Under the pieces are notes generated by a model. That model had not been told where the DNA came from and made no database searches. It worked only from the letters and a program-made list of their open reading frames with translations. From assembly GCF_031846265.1 (NCBI RefSeq), contig NZ_JAVRIA010000006.1, positions 62,001-126,000 on the forward strand: 64,000 nucleotides of DNA, in the 5' to 3' direction. Each line of letters begins with the position of its first letter. The stretch's first letter is position 1. The DNA is from Microcosmobacter mediterraneus. Its GTDB lineage: Bacteria; Bacteroidota; Bacteroidia; Flavobacteriales; Flavobacteriaceae. A program made the translations under genes and the position numbers. Positions 47,877-56,293 of the stretch are shown here, piece after piece.

Positions 47877-49274
47877 TTATAATGGTACGTACAATACCAT
47901 TAAAGATTGAATGATAAAAAAGATTATAAAAGGTACAACTAAATAGCCCATAATATCTCTGGCTTGTAACTTTACACCTGCTCCCATAATTGGTAATACT
48001 AGTAATAAAAAAAATGGCTGCATCATGTTACTTAAACTTTCACCATAGGCAACAGAAAGTGAAGCTCTAGAAATCATAGCAGTAACCTGATCATCTGGTA
48101 ATCCTACTCCAAGTTCCTTAACAGCTTCAATAATACTTGGCCCAATCACAGCAAACTCTCCACCAGCAGAAGGTATAGCAAAATTTACGGCACCACCAGT
48201 TAGGTAAGCAAAAAACGGAAAGTTATCTATAGTTGCAACAGAGGCGAATATCTGAGCTAATTCTGTTCCTAAACCACTGTAAATCATTAAGCCCATAATA
48301 CCTGCATAAAAAGGATATTGATATAAAACACCAGATACATTAGTACTGGCTCTTCTCATAGCAATACCATAACGCATTGGCGTTTTATGTAATAACATTC
48401 CAATCATTAGGAATATAAAAATCATAATGTTAAAGTTTAAATCGAATCCATTTTCATAAAAATGATAAATACTGTAGCTAAAACCCATCGCAACAATTAT
48501 TAATTGTATAATAAAACTATTATTTAAACTATCAGAAACCGCTTTAACAGGTAACTTATAATTATAGGCTTCTTCTTTTATAGATATATCTTTAACAGAA
48601 TAAAAATCACCTAATAAATCTTTTAGCTCTTTACCTTTATTATTTTTAGGAGCAATTAATAGTACTAACAATGGAGCTACAACTAAAATTAAAATAAGCA
48701 TTGTTATATTTAATAACGATCCTAGAGTGAATGATGTAGGTATTACTTCTGATAAAATACCAGCTTCAATAAGATAATTTTGCTCTGTATTTAATAATAA
48801 AGGAATGGAACTCGATAAGCCGCAAACCCAGCTCCCACTGGAAAAATAAACACAAGCGATAAGAAACGGATAGTTAACTCCATTGACGCGTAAAGCTAAT
48901 TCTCTAGCTAAAACGCAAGTAATTACAACCCAGCCAAAACTTACTAAACATAATAAAGCTCCTATAAATACAACAAACAAATACACTTGGTTTGGTGAAC
49001 AAATATATTGTGTAAGCTTATCTATTACTTTTCTTATAGTTGGAGATAATGCTATACTAAATCCTGTAATTATGATTAGTACTATTTGCATTCCAAATGC
49101 TAATAAATCAAAAAAACCACTATACCAACCCTTAATTACTTCCATTGGAGAGTTGTTAAGCCAAACCATAGCTATTATGGCAGTTATTATAGTTAGTAGT
49201 AAAGCAAACACAAAAGCATTTGGCATATATTTTTGAAACAAATCTGTGAATTTCTCACCAAATTTAGATAGCAT
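47877..49274 (-). CDS. AtoE-family short-chain fatty acid transporter
   Basis: A 465-residue membrane protein with about twelve helices. AtoE-type stretches include GGAVNFAIPSAGGEFAVIGPSI and YGESLSNMMQPFFLLLVLPIMG. Members take up short-chain fatty acids such as butyrate or acetoacetate; the substrate here is inferred from family only. I use the ATG at 49274 (MLSKFGEKFTDLFQKYMPNA); the frame extends to a TTG at 49307, but homologues begin at this point as I recall. Convergent with rlmH. Confidence 0.88.
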   Translation of the reverse strand: MLSKFGEKFTDLFQKYMPNAFVFALLLTIITAIIAMVWLNNSPMEVIKGWYSGFFDLLAFGMQIVLIIITGFSIALSPTIRKVIDKLTQYICSPNQVYLFVVFIGALLCLVSFGWVVITCVLARELALRVNGVNYPFLIACVYFSSGSWVCGLSSSIPLLLNTEQNYLIEAGILSEVIPTSFTLGSLLNITMLILILVVAPLLVLLIAPKNNKGKELKDLLGDFYSVKDISIKEEAYNYKLPVKAVSDSLNNSFIIQLIIVAMGFSYSIYHFYENGFDLNFNIMIFIFLMIGMLLHKTPMRYGIAMRRASTNVSGVLYQYPFYAGIMGLMIYSGLGTELAQIFASVATIDNFPFFAYLTGGAVNFAIPSAGGEFAVIGPSIIEAVKELGVGLPDDQVTAMISRASLSVAYGESLSNMMQPFFLLLVLPIMGAGVKLQARDIMGYLVVPFIIFFIIQSLMVLYVPL

Positions 49275-49381
49275 ATAAAAGAGGCTTTGGTTGATAATAA
49301 GCAACAAGATACAGAAATATATTACTTCTTATTAAAAGTATGTTTTCTTAAAATGAAATGAATCTTTATTCATCTCGACTA

Positions 49382-49389
49382 TACGTTTG
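49382..49389 (+). promoter_or_regulatory. -7 box upstream of the DCC protein gene
   Basis: TACGTTTG, an exact TAnnTTTG match, 15 bp before the ATG at 49405. No -33 TTG at standard spacing. Confidence 0.4.
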
Positions 49390-49404
49390 TAAAACTAATA
49401 GACC

Positions 49405-49791
49405 ATGAAAAACCTAGAACTTAAAGACATTATAATATTTGATGGCGAATGTAATTTGTGTAATGGTGTAGTTGGTTGGTTATTAAAATTTGCTCCACAA
49501 GATTCATTTAGTTTTATACCTTTTCAATCGCCCAATGGACAAAAATTATTAATTGAACATGGTTTCTCAACAACATCCTTAGATACTGTAATCTTAATTG
49601 ATGAAGAAGGCATCAAAACACATTCTGATGGTTTTTTACGTATTATTTCTAAAATTCCTAAATGGCAACGCGTTGCAGCATTGTTAGCCTTTATCCCAAA
49701 AATACTTCGTGATTATATTTATATTACAGCATCTCGTAATCGTGTAAAATGGTTTGGACAATCTAAAAGCTGCACCATAAGACTACAATAA
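49405..49791 (+). CDS. DCC-family thiol-disulfide oxidoreductase-like protein
   Basis: A 128-residue protein with the DCC family opening FDGECNLCNGVVGWLLKFAP; the DxxCxxC motif sits at about residues 12-19. A second family motif (DGFLRIISKIPKWQRVAAL) follows. Family members are thioredoxin-like; the physiological partner is unknown. The spacer to the next gene is only 51 bp but that gene has its own -7 box. Confidence 0.88.
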   Translation: MKNLELKDIIIFDGECNLCNGVVGWLLKFAPQDSFSFIPFQSPNGQKLLIEHGFSTTSLDTVILIDEEGIKTHSDGFLRIISKIPKWQRVAALLAFIPKILRDYIYITASRNRVKWFGQSKSCTIRLQ

Positions 49792-49816
49792 AATTTACAG
49801 CTTCTTTTTTTAATTT

Positions 49817-49824
49817 TATATTTG
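49817..49824 (+). promoter_or_regulatory. -7 box upstream of the rdgB-like gene
   Basis: TATATTTG fits TAnnTTTG exactly and ends 18 bp before the ATG at 49843. It overlaps an upstream TTG, which argues against that TTG as translation start. Confidence 0.45.
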
Positions 49825-49842
49825 ACAATAACTACCAAGTCA

Positions 49843-50418
49843 ATGCAACTTGTTTTCGCAACCAATAATCTAAATAAACTTAAGGAAGTTCAATCACTTA
49901 TTCCAAAACACATAAGACTACTTAGTCTAAACGATATTAGTTGTTTTGAAGATATTCCTGAAACTACTGGTACTATTGAAGGTAATGCCAAACAAAAAGC
50001 AGACTATATTAAAACCAATTATGGTTATGATTGTTTTGCTGACGATACAGGTTTAGAAGTTATAGCGTTAAATGGTGAACCAGGAGTAGACTCTGCGCAT
50101 TATGCTGGAGTGCAGCGCAATGCAGAGGATAACATGAACAAACTTCTTAATGCATTACGAGACAAAAACAACCGAAACGCTCAATTTAAAACGGTTATTG
50201 CTCTACATCTTAATGGCAAATACCTAGAATTTACTGGGATTTGTAAAGGTGAAATCACTTTTGAAAAACATGGAAATAAAGGCTTTGGATATGACCCAAT
50301 TTTTAAACCAAATGGTTATTCTCAAACATTTGCTGAAATAGATTTAGACTTAAAAAACAAAATCGGTCATCGTGGTAAGGCAGTACAACAGCTTTTTAAT
50401 TTTTTGAATAGTCTATAA
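49843..50418 (+). CDS. rdgB: Non-canonical purine NTP pyrophosphatase (RdgB/HAM1 family)
   Basis: A 191-residue enzyme removing dITP and XTP from the nucleotide pool. The N-terminus MQLVFATNNLNKLKEV is the family P-loop-like motif, followed by FADDTGLEV (catalytic Asp), SAHYAG, GFGYDPIFKP and KNKIGHRGKAV. All intact. Start chosen at the ATG at 49843, since it matches the family start and leaves the -7 box outside the gene. Confidence 0.94.
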   Translation: MQLVFATNNLNKLKEVQSLIPKHIRLLSLNDISCFEDIPETTGTIEGNAKQKADYIKTNYGYDCFADDTGLEVIALNGEPGVDSAHYAGVQRNAEDNMNKLLNALRDKNNRNAQFKTVIALHLNGKYLEFTGICKGEITFEKHGNKGFGYDPIFKPNGYSQTFAEIDLDLKNKIGHRGKAVQQLFNFLNSL

Positions 50419-50485
50419 GGCCTTGCATTTCATTTGCATAATTTGAGATCAATTTTTATAAAAATAGTCATTTAATTAAAAAGTC

Positions 50486-50493
50486 TATCTTTG
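50486..50493 (+). promoter_or_regulatory. -7 box of the DEAD-box helicase gene
   Basis: TATCTTTG matches TAnnTTTG exactly. It is 108 bp before the ATG, so the transcript would have a leader of about 100 nt. No TTG at the -33 position is visible. Confidence 0.5.
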
Positions 50494-50498
50494 CCGCG

Positions 50499-50601
50499 AA
50501 TTCCTCAGGGTGAGGATGTGTTACCAGAAGTATAGGTTTAAGTATGTCGATGCGCTTCTTATGTAACACAATCATAATGCATTTGAATACTTATACTTAG
50601 A
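50499..50601 (+). promoter_or_regulatory. Structured 5' leader of the DEAD-box helicase mRNA
   Basis: The leader holds several perfect stems: CCTCA/TGAGG (50503-50507 with 50511-50515), TGTGTTAC/GTAACACA (50517-50524 with 50563-50570) with an inner AGAAG/CTTCT (50526-50530 with 50555-50559). A competing pairing joins AAGTATA (50528-50534) and AAGTAT (50540-50545) to ATACTTATACTT (50587-50598), ending 3 nt before the start codon. Pairings read by eye; no energy calculation was made. Such a layout suggests post-transcriptional control, for example by temperature or by the helicase itself. Confidence 0.5.
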
Positions 50602-52425
50602 ATGAACACATTCCAATCACTTGGCTTGCAAGACAATTTATTACAAGCTATTACAGACTTAGGTTTTGAAACACCTAGTGAAGTCCAAGAAAAAGCCATC
50701 CCAGTTTTATTAGAATCTGAATCGGATCTTGTTGCTTTAGCACAAACAGGTACAGGGAAAACTGCAGCATTTGGATTTCCAATGCTTCAAAAAATTGATA
50801 TTAATAGTCGTACAACACAAGGACTAATTTTATCACCTACTCGCGAACTATGTTTACAAATTACGAACGAGCTTAAACATTATGGTAAACACTGTAAAGG
50901 TTTAAATGTAGTTGCGATTTATGGTGGAGCTAGTATTACAGATCAAGCTAGTAAAATCAGAAAAGGAGCACAAATCATTGTGGCAACTCCAGGTCGTATG
51001 AAAGATATGATTGGTCGCAGATTAGTAGATATTTCTAAAATAGAATATGCTGTTTTAGACGAAGCAGATGAGATGTTAAATATGGGATTTTATGAAGACA
51101 TCACCGAAATATTATCGCATACACCACAAGATAAAAGCACATGGTTATTTTCTGCAACAATGCCAAAGGAAGTTTCCATCATTGCTAAGAAATTTATGCA
51201 CAATCCAACAGAAATTACAGTTGGACACAAAAATGTTGGTAGCGACCAAGTCTCTCATGAGTTCTATTTAGTCAATGCAAGAGATCGTTATTTAGCATTA
51301 AAGCGTTTATCAGATGCTAATCCAGATATTTTTTCTGTTATTTTCTGTAGAACTAAACGCGATACGCAAAAAGTAGCAGAAAAACTTATTGAAGATGGTT
51401 ACAGTGCTGGTGCGTTACATGGAGATTTAAGTCAGAATCAGCGAGACTTAGTCATGAAATCATTCAGAAATAAGCAAATACAAATGCTTGTTGCCACAGA
51501 TGTTGCTGCACGTGGTATTGATGTCGATGACATTACACATGTTATTAATTATCAGTTACCAGATGAAATAGAAACATACACACATAGATCTGGTCGTACT
51601 GGTCGTGCTGGTAAGACTGGAGTTTCTATGGTTATTGTTTCTAAAAGTGAACTCAGAAAAATTGGAAGTATAGAACGAAGAATAAAAAAGAAATTTGAAC
51701 AAAAAGAAGTTCCAGATGGTATGGAAATTTGTCAAGTTCAATTGATGTCATTAGCTAATAAAGTTCATGATACAGAAATTAATCATGAAATTGACAACTA
51801 CTTAAAAGATATCAATAACTTATTTGAAGATACCTCAAAAGATGAACTGATTAAAAAGTTCTTCTCTGTAGAATTTTCTAGGTTTTATAATTACTATCAA
51901 AAATCAAAAGATCTTAATGTTGAAGCTCAACATAGCAGTAGCAGAGATGGTGAACGAGATGGTAACTCAACACGTTATTTTATTAATGTTGGTCGTAAAG
52001 ATGGTTACGATTGGATGAGCCTAAAAGACTTTTTAAAAGACGTCTTAGAATTAGGTAGAGATGATGTTTTTAAAGTAGATGTAAAAGATAGCTTCTCTTT
52101 CTTCAACACGGAAAAAGTTAACCAAGAGAAAGTCTTAGCCTTTTTCACCGACTTTAAATACAATGGTCGCTTTGTTAACGTAGAAGTATCTACAGATCGT
52201 GGTGGTGGACGACAGCGAAATCGTGGTAGACGACGAGATGATAGAAAACGAAATGATAGACGTGGTGGAGAAAGACGAGGCGATGAAAGACGATCAAGAC
52301 GAAGTGATTCTGGAGAAAATAGATCGAGAAGACGATCTGATGACAATCGATCAAAATCAAGACGATCAGATTCTGGTTCTAATTCTGGAGGATCCTCTAG
52401 ACCAAGACGCTCAAGAAGACGTTAA
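50602..52425 (+). CDS. DEAD-box ATP-dependent RNA helicase with DbpA-like C-terminal domain
   Basis: A 607-residue helicase. Motif I AQTGTGKT (47-54), Ia PTREL (79-83), TPGR, motif II DEAD (153-156), SATMP, and motif VI HRSGRTGRAG are complete. Residues about 465-545 form an RRM-like DbpA RNA-binding domain (DGYDWMSLKDFLKDVLELGRDDVFKV), as in CsdA/DeaD-type enzymes that act on ribosomal RNA and cold-induced structures. The last 60 residues are an Arg/Asp/Gly/Ser-rich disordered tail. The long structured leader hints at cold or autogenous control. Confidence 0.94.
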   Translation: MNTFQSLGLQDNLLQAITDLGFETPSEVQEKAIPVLLESESDLVALAQTGTGKTAAFGFPMLQKIDINSRTTQGLILSPTRELCLQITNELKHYGKHCKGLNVVAIYGGASITDQASKIRKGAQIIVATPGRMKDMIGRRLVDISKIEYAVLDEADEMLNMGFYEDITEILSHTPQDKSTWLFSATMPKEVSIIAKKFMHNPTEITVGHKNVGSDQVSHEFYLVNARDRYLALKRLSDANPDIFSVIFCRTKRDTQKVAEKLIEDGYSAGALHGDLSQNQRDLVMKSFRNKQIQMLVATDVAARGIDVDDITHVINYQLPDEIETYTHRSGRTGRAGKTGVSMVIVSKSELRKIGSIERRIKKKFEQKEVPDGMEICQVQLMSLANKVHDTEINHEIDNYLKDINNLFEDTSKDELIKKFFSVEFSRFYNYYQKSKDLNVEAQHSSSRDGERDGNSTRYFINVGRKDGYDWMSLKDFLKDVLELGRDDVFKVDVKDSFSFFNTEKVNQEKVLAFFTDFKYNGRFVNVEVSTDRGGGRQRNRGRRRDDRKRNDRRGGERRGDERRSRRSDSGENRSRRRSDDNRSKSRRSDSGSNSGGSSRPRRSRRR

Positions 52426-52515
52426 CCAACTGTGATGTTAATTATAAGTCAAATTTATAGGTTTTAATAAAGGTTATACTATTTCTTTATTACCTTTACG
52501 TTATAGTATAGTTTA

Positions 52516-53301
52516 ATGAAGCAATTATTTGCATTTTTTTGTTGTATTGCCATGTTTGGTAATGTCATTGCTCAAGATGATGAAAAGCCTACATACGTTC
52601 AAGGCATTATCGTAAGCTCATCAACTTCTGAAGTATTAGAGCGTGTAAATATTGTAAATTTAAATCAGGTAGTTGGTACATCTACAGACACAGATGGAAA
52701 GTTTGAAATTAAAGCGAAAGCAAACGATACTCTTCACCTCTCTTATTTAGGGTACAAATCAATAAAAGTTCGTGTTACGAACGATTGGTTAAAGTTTGGT
52801 GAAACTACTATAGAAATGACAGAGCTAGCTTTAGCTCTTGAAGAAGTGGTTGTAACACAATTAAAACTTACAGGATATTTAGAGGTTGATATGAAACAAG
52901 TGCCTATCATCTCTAACAATCGTTATAGTATATCTGGATTACCAAATAGTGGTTACGAAGCTGGTAAAAGTCCTAACGCTATTAACAAAGCACTTGGTGC
53001 TATCTTTAATCCCGCTGATTTTCTCTATAATATGTTTGGAAAAAAACCAAGAGAAATGAAGAAGCTTAGGCAAATGAAAAAGGATGATGAGATTAGAAAC
53101 TTACTGGCTAGCCGTTTTGATAGAGAAATGTTAATGGTTCTGCTTCAAGTAGATCGTTTTGATTTAGATGAAATAGTAAATCAATGCAACTATTCCAAAG
53201 ATTTTATACAGACTGCAAACGATCTACAAATCCTTGATGCTATTAGTGAATGTTACGAAGAATACAAAGTATTAAGTCGTAATAAAAAACGAAAGTCTTA
53301 G
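52516..53301 (+). CDS. Exported carboxypeptidase-regulatory-like domain protein
   Basis: A 261-residue protein with a signal peptide (MKQLFAFFCCIAMFGNVIAQ). Residues 28-110 are a CarboxypepD_reg-like beta-sandwich (VQGIIVSSSTSEVLERVNIVNLNQVVGTSTDTDGKFEI and SYLGYKSIKVRV), the domain common at the N-terminus of SusC/TonB receptors and surface proteins. Residues 150-261 are helical and charged, without a recognised domain. There is no TonB barrel. Role unknown. Confidence 0.82.
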   Translation: MKQLFAFFCCIAMFGNVIAQDDEKPTYVQGIIVSSSTSEVLERVNIVNLNQVVGTSTDTDGKFEIKAKANDTLHLSYLGYKSIKVRVTNDWLKFGETTIEMTELALALEEVVVTQLKLTGYLEVDMKQVPIISNNRYSISGLPNSGYEAGKSPNAINKALGAIFNPADFLYNMFGKKPREMKKLRQMKKDDEIRNLLASRFDREMLMVLLQVDRFDLDEIVNQCNYSKDFIQTANDLQILDAISECYEEYKVLSRNKKRKS

Positions 53302-53678
53302 ATTGGTTCTGAATATAAGGCTATTCTATTCCCTTCAGTATCTTTAAATAGTGCCATAAATCCAATTTCGGGAGAAATCTGTGTTTTATCTTGTAACACA
53401 TAACCACCTGAAGTTTCCACTCTACTGAGTTCATCAGCAACATCGTTAGATCCAAAATAAACTAGTGCTCCATGCGTATCACTTGGAATATAGGCTTCAT
53501 TTTTAACTAATGAACCCATTGCTCCTGGTTTTCCGATTGCAGATGGAAACCAACCCATTAAGGTACCTCCAAAATCTTCAACTTTAATATCAATTTTGAA
53601 TACACTTTCATAAAATGCTTTGGCTCTATCCATGTTAGTAACAGGAATTTCAAACCAAGCCACCATATTCTGTTCCAT
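53298..53678 (-). CDS. VOC-family (glyoxalase-like) protein
   Basis: A 126-residue single VOC module pair: MVAWFEIPVTNMDRAKAFYESVF and VLQDKTQISPEIGFMALFKDTEGNRIALYSE. The H/E metal ligands of true glyoxalases are only partly present, so the activity is open. Convergent with the previous gene and overlapping it by 4 bp. A second ATG four codons in is an alternative start. Confidence 0.85.
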   Translation of the reverse strand: MEQNMVAWFEIPVTNMDRAKAFYESVFKIDIKVEDFGGTLMGWFPSAIGKPGAMGSLVKNEAYIPSDTHGALVYFGSNDVADELSRVETSGGYVLQDKTQISPEIGFMALFKDTEGNRIALYSEPI

Positions 53679-53717
53679 AAAACTCTTATTTTTTTTCTGG
53701 ACTTAAAAGTTACGAAA

Positions 53718-54374
53718 TTATTGACTCTCGTAAAAACGAGCTGTTATCTTGTCGTAACTCTTAATGGTTTTTTTAATCCAATCTAGCCATTTTTCTTGCT
53801 TCAACTCTTCGGTGAGTTGCCATCTAATATCAGACGCTCTAAGTTGAGACGTAACATGTTGAAGAATTATTGCTGCAGACACAGAGATATTTAAACTCTC
53901 TGTAAAACCTGACATGGGGATTTTTATAAAACGATCAGCGCGTTCAATAACCTCATCACTCAGACCTTCGGTTTCTCTACCAAAAAAGAAACAAGACTTT
54001 TTAGAAATATCAAAATCTTGTAATAGACAATCTTCTTTATGAGGTGTTGTAGCTATAATTTGATAACCTTGAGCTTTAATGTTATCTAAACATTCTGAAA
54101 TAGAATTGTAACGATAAACATCGACCCATTTCTGAGCTCCCATTGCAATTTCTCTATCTATACGCTTGCTGTTAATTTCCTCAACCACATGAATATCTTG
54201 CACGCCAAAAACATCACAACTTCTTATGACTGCACTTGTATTATGTAATTGGTACACATCTTCCGTAGCCACAGTAAAGTGTTTGGTACGTTTTGCAAGA
54301 ACTTGTTCAAAACGTTCTTTGCGATGTTCTGTTAAATAGCCTTTTAGATACTCTAAGAGTTGAAGATCTGTCAT
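53718..54374 (-). CDS. trmH: tRNA (guanosine(18)-2'-O)-methyltransferase-like TrmH
   Basis: A 218-residue SpoU-family enzyme whose layout matches TrmH for Gm18 in the tRNA D-loop: an N-terminal helix (RKERFEQVLAKRTKHFTV), motif 1 NTSAVIRSCDVFGVQDIHVV, motif 2 CFFFGRETEGLSDEV, motif 3 IPMSGFTESLNISVSAAIIL, and a C-terminal helix. The invariant Arg and the motif 3 Asn-Ser pair are present. Follows the DUF1801 gene by 2 bp and is co-transcribed. Confidence 0.88.
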   Translation of the reverse strand: MTDLQLLEYLKGYLTEHRKERFEQVLAKRTKHFTVATEDVYQLHNTSAVIRSCDVFGVQDIHVVEEINSKRIDREIAMGAQKWVDVYRYNSISECLDNIKAQGYQIIATTPHKEDCLLQDFDISKKSCFFFGRETEGLSDEVIERADRFIKIPMSGFTESLNISVSAAIILQHVTSQLRASDIRWQLTEELKQEKWLDWIKKTIKSYDKITARFYESQ

Positions 54375-54376
54375 AA

Positions 54377-54736
54377 CTATTTATAGAGTTTCTTGTCTCT
54401 AATAGCATAAGCATCCTTAAGCACATCTATAAGAATTATATTGTCAATATCTTTGAGAGAGTTGTAACGCAAACTCTTTACCACCTTTCGTTTTTCTGTA
54501 ATAAAATATTCCAAATGAACCGATAAATGTTGAGAAGCCCAAAAACCAACATCAACATAATCCTTGGATTGGTTTAAGTAACATATTGGTCGTTTACCAA
54601 TATAGTAACAAGGAATTCTCCATTTGTATTTTAACTCTGCCTCAGGTAAAGTATGTTCTATAACCACCTGTAAATGCAAAAGTATAGAACGATAAGGTTC
54701 TTGTTGTTTAAGGATATAGTCTTCTGCTGGATTCAA
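54377..54736 (-). CDS. DUF1801/YdhG-like small protein
   Basis: A 119-residue protein of the YdhG/DUF1801 type: EDYILKQQEPYRSILLHLQVVIEHTLPEAELKYKWRIPCYYIGKRPICYL, then VDVGFWASQHL. The fold resembles the frataxin-like YdhG family; function is unknown. It starts the two-gene unit with trmH and is divergent from the regulated group at 54827. Confidence 0.8.
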   Translation of the reverse strand: MNPAEDYILKQQEPYRSILLHLQVVIEHTLPEAELKYKWRIPCYYIGKRPICYLNQSKDYVDVGFWASQHLSVHLEYFITEKRKVVKSLRYNSLKDIDNIILIDVLKDAYAIRDKKLYK

Positions 54737-54799
54737 TGATTATCTATTTTCTTCAAATTTAATAAACTTTTAACTTGAAGAATTGAATAATATTTATTT

Positions 54800-54816
54800 A
54801 CTTTGTATTTCAAAGT
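54800..54816. promoter_or_regulatory. Palindromic operator, copy 1 (ACTTTG-N5-CAAAGT)
   Basis: ACTTTGTATTTCAAAGT is a perfect 6+6 bp inverted repeat with a 5-bp spacer. Its left half overlaps TTACTTTG (54798-54805), one mismatch from the -7 consensus, and a TTG 20 bp upstream (54775-54777) could be the -33 element. The ATG of the first gene lies 11 bp downstream. The same element, identical except one spacer base, is at 56287-56303, and the match continues for 6 bp beyond the palindrome (ACTTT context). Confidence 0.7.
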
Positions 54817-54826
54817 ACTTTTCATT

Positions 54827-55432
54827 ATGGGCAACGAAGATTATTTAAAAGACATAAGTGAAATAAAACATCTCATGAATAAGTCCTCTCGGTTTATTTC
54901 TCTCAGTGGGCTTTCAGGGATATTGGCAGGAATTTATGCCTTAATTGGTGCAGCAGTCGCCTATTATTTAGTAGATAACTCCGTTTTAGGTTATATTACT
55001 TTAGATGGAAAACTCTTTAGAATATGTTTTGCCATCCTTATTGTTATTGCTGCGTTAAGTGTTATTACAGGTGTAATTTTAACCACTAAAAAAGCGAAGA
55101 GAAATGGTGAGAAAATTTGGGATAGCTCCTCTAAACGCTTGCTTTTTAATTTTCTCATTCCCTTGGTAACTGGTGGTATTTATATACTCATCATTCTTAA
55201 CCAAGAGCGTTACGGACAAACAGCAGCTTTAATGCTTATTTTCTATGGCTTGGCATTAATTAACGCTTCTAAATACAGTCTTGGTGATATTAAATATCTA
55301 GGATTTACAGAGATTATCTTAGGACTCATTTGTGCTTTTGTTCCTTCTTACGGATTTTGGTTTTGGGTTATAGGATTTGGCATAATGCATATTGTATATG
55401 GTGTTATTATGCATTTTAAATATGATAATTAA
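54827..55432 (+). CDS. Six-helix membrane protein, first gene of the regulated group
   Basis: A 201-residue protein starting at the ATG at 54827 (MGNEDYLKDISEIKHLMNKS). The frame extends to a TTG at 54803, but that lies inside the palindrome. About six hydrophobic helices follow a polar N-terminus (GLSGILAGIYALIGAAVAYYLV; YGFWFWVIGFGIMHIVYGVIM at the end). I do not recognise the family with certainty; similar proteins occur beside small winged-helix regulators in Flavobacteriia. Next gene follows after 8 bp. Confidence 0.75.
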   Translation: MGNEDYLKDISEIKHLMNKSSRFISLSGLSGILAGIYALIGAAVAYYLVDNSVLGYITLDGKLFRICFAILIVIAALSVITGVILTTKKAKRNGEKIWDSSSKRLLFNFLIPLVTGGIYILIILNQERYGQTAALMLIFYGLALINASKYSLGDIKYLGFTEIILGLICAFVPSYGFWFWVIGFGIMHIVYGVIMHFKYDN

Positions 55433-55440
55433 AAGCAGAA

Positions 55441-55806
55441 ATGAAAAACATTAAATACATAACTATTTTACTAGTAATTCTAAATTTTAGTTGCTTACCT
55501 AATTCCATGGAATTTAATATTCATAACGACAGTGGATTTAATATTCACTCTTTGTCAATTCAACCACATTCGCAAAATCAAACCATAAGTATTGAACCTG
55601 ATAAAAGTAAAAAAGTGACAATAGATTTGAATGATGTTAAACAAGATGGATGCTATTTAGTATCATATAAATTTAATGACTCTGATGATGAGGTTAAAAG
55701 ATGCATAGGTTATTTTAGTAATGGTATACCTTCTGATGAAAAGATTGAGATATGGATTAAAAAAGACACCTTAATTTACAGATCTAATATTGTCAATGAA
55801 TATTAA
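55441..55806 (+). CDS. Small lipoprotein in the regulated group
   Basis: A 121-residue protein with a lipoprotein-like signal (MKNIKYITILLVILNFSC, cysteine at 18). The mature part is about 100 residues of beta-rich sequence with a paired-cysteine possibility (DGCYLVSY and KRCIGYF). No family recognised. It lies 8 bp after the membrane protein and 17 bp before the regulator. Confidence 0.7.
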   Translation: MKNIKYITILLVILNFSCLPNSMEFNIHNDSGFNIHSLSIQPHSQNQTISIEPDKSKKVTIDLNDVKQDGCYLVSYKFNDSDDEVKRCIGYFSNGIPSDEKIEIWIKKDTLIYRSNIVNEY

Positions 55807-55823
55807 AGCTATAGCTTAATATT

Positions 55824-56123
55824 ATGAGCATAATCACAAACATAAATAAAGCATTTGATCATCGTATACGATTAGGTATTATGTCTGTTTTAATTGTTAA
55901 TGAGTATGCTGACTTTAATACACTAAAAGAGCTCTTAGATGTAACAGATGGTAATTTAGCAAGCCATACTAAAGCTTTAGAAAAAGTAAACTATATCCAT
56001 GTAGAAAAACAATTTATAGGAAGAAAACCAAATACACGCTATAGTACAACAAAAGCTGGCAGAAGCGCCTTTAAAAAACATATTGAAGCTTTAGAAAACA
56101 TTATAAAACAACAAAATTCTTAA
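55824..56123 (+). CDS. Minimal winged-helix transcriptional regulator
   Basis: A 99-residue protein that is almost only a winged-helix domain: FDHRIRLGIMSVLIVNEYADFNTLKELLDVTDGNLASHTKALEKVNYIHVEKQFIGRKPNTRYSTTKAGRSAFKKH. The recognition helix is GNLASHTKALEK and the wing follows at KPNTRYSTT. It resembles the PadR/MarR-like HTH_34 family. No sensor domain or metal-binding motif is present. It is the likely binder of the two nearby ACTTTG-N5-CAAAGT palindromes, by position. Its stop overlaps the next ATG (TAATG). Confidence 0.85.
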   Translation: MSIITNINKAFDHRIRLGIMSVLIVNEYADFNTLKELLDVTDGNLASHTKALEKVNYIHVEKQFIGRKPNTRYSTTKAGRSAFKKHIEALENIIKQQNS

Positions 56124-56293
56124 TGAAAAATTATATTAAAATCATCACTCTAAAACTTTTAGGAAGAGACCGTTGGAGACACCTCAACAACATAGAAATT
56201 GCTATGCTACTACTCTCTCATCCTCTCTATTGCTTACTGTGGTGGTTGAGAACTCAAAAAGAACACTTAAAAAAATTTATTAATTCACTTTGA
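56123..56293 (+). CDS. Small protein (56 aa) coupled to the regulator
   Basis: A frame from the ATG at 56123 to the TGA at 56291-56293 encodes MKNYIKIITLKLLGRDRWRH and then a hydrophobic, tryptophan-rich segment (AMLLLSHPLYCLLWWLRTQ). The ATG overlaps the regulator stop by one base. Its own stop lies inside the second palindrome. The size and coupling suggest a real gene. Membrane association is likely; function unknown. Confidence 0.6.
   Translation: MKNYIKIITLKLLGRDRWRHLNNIEIAMLLLSHPLYCLLWWLRTQKEHLKKFINSL

Noticed and set aside
52465..52492. TAATAAAG/CTTTATTA hairpin after the helicase gene as a terminator
   Set aside because: The stem is all A/T but for one pair and lacks a following T run; it may equally be promoter-region sequence of the next gene.
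41057..54374. The two SpoU methyltransferases as a recent duplication
   Set aside because: They differ in length, motif 3 sequence and flanking domains, so they are separate family members.
54803..54826. TTG-initiated extension of the six-helix protein
   Set aside because: It would start inside the palindrome and near -7 box; the ATG at 54827 is better placed.
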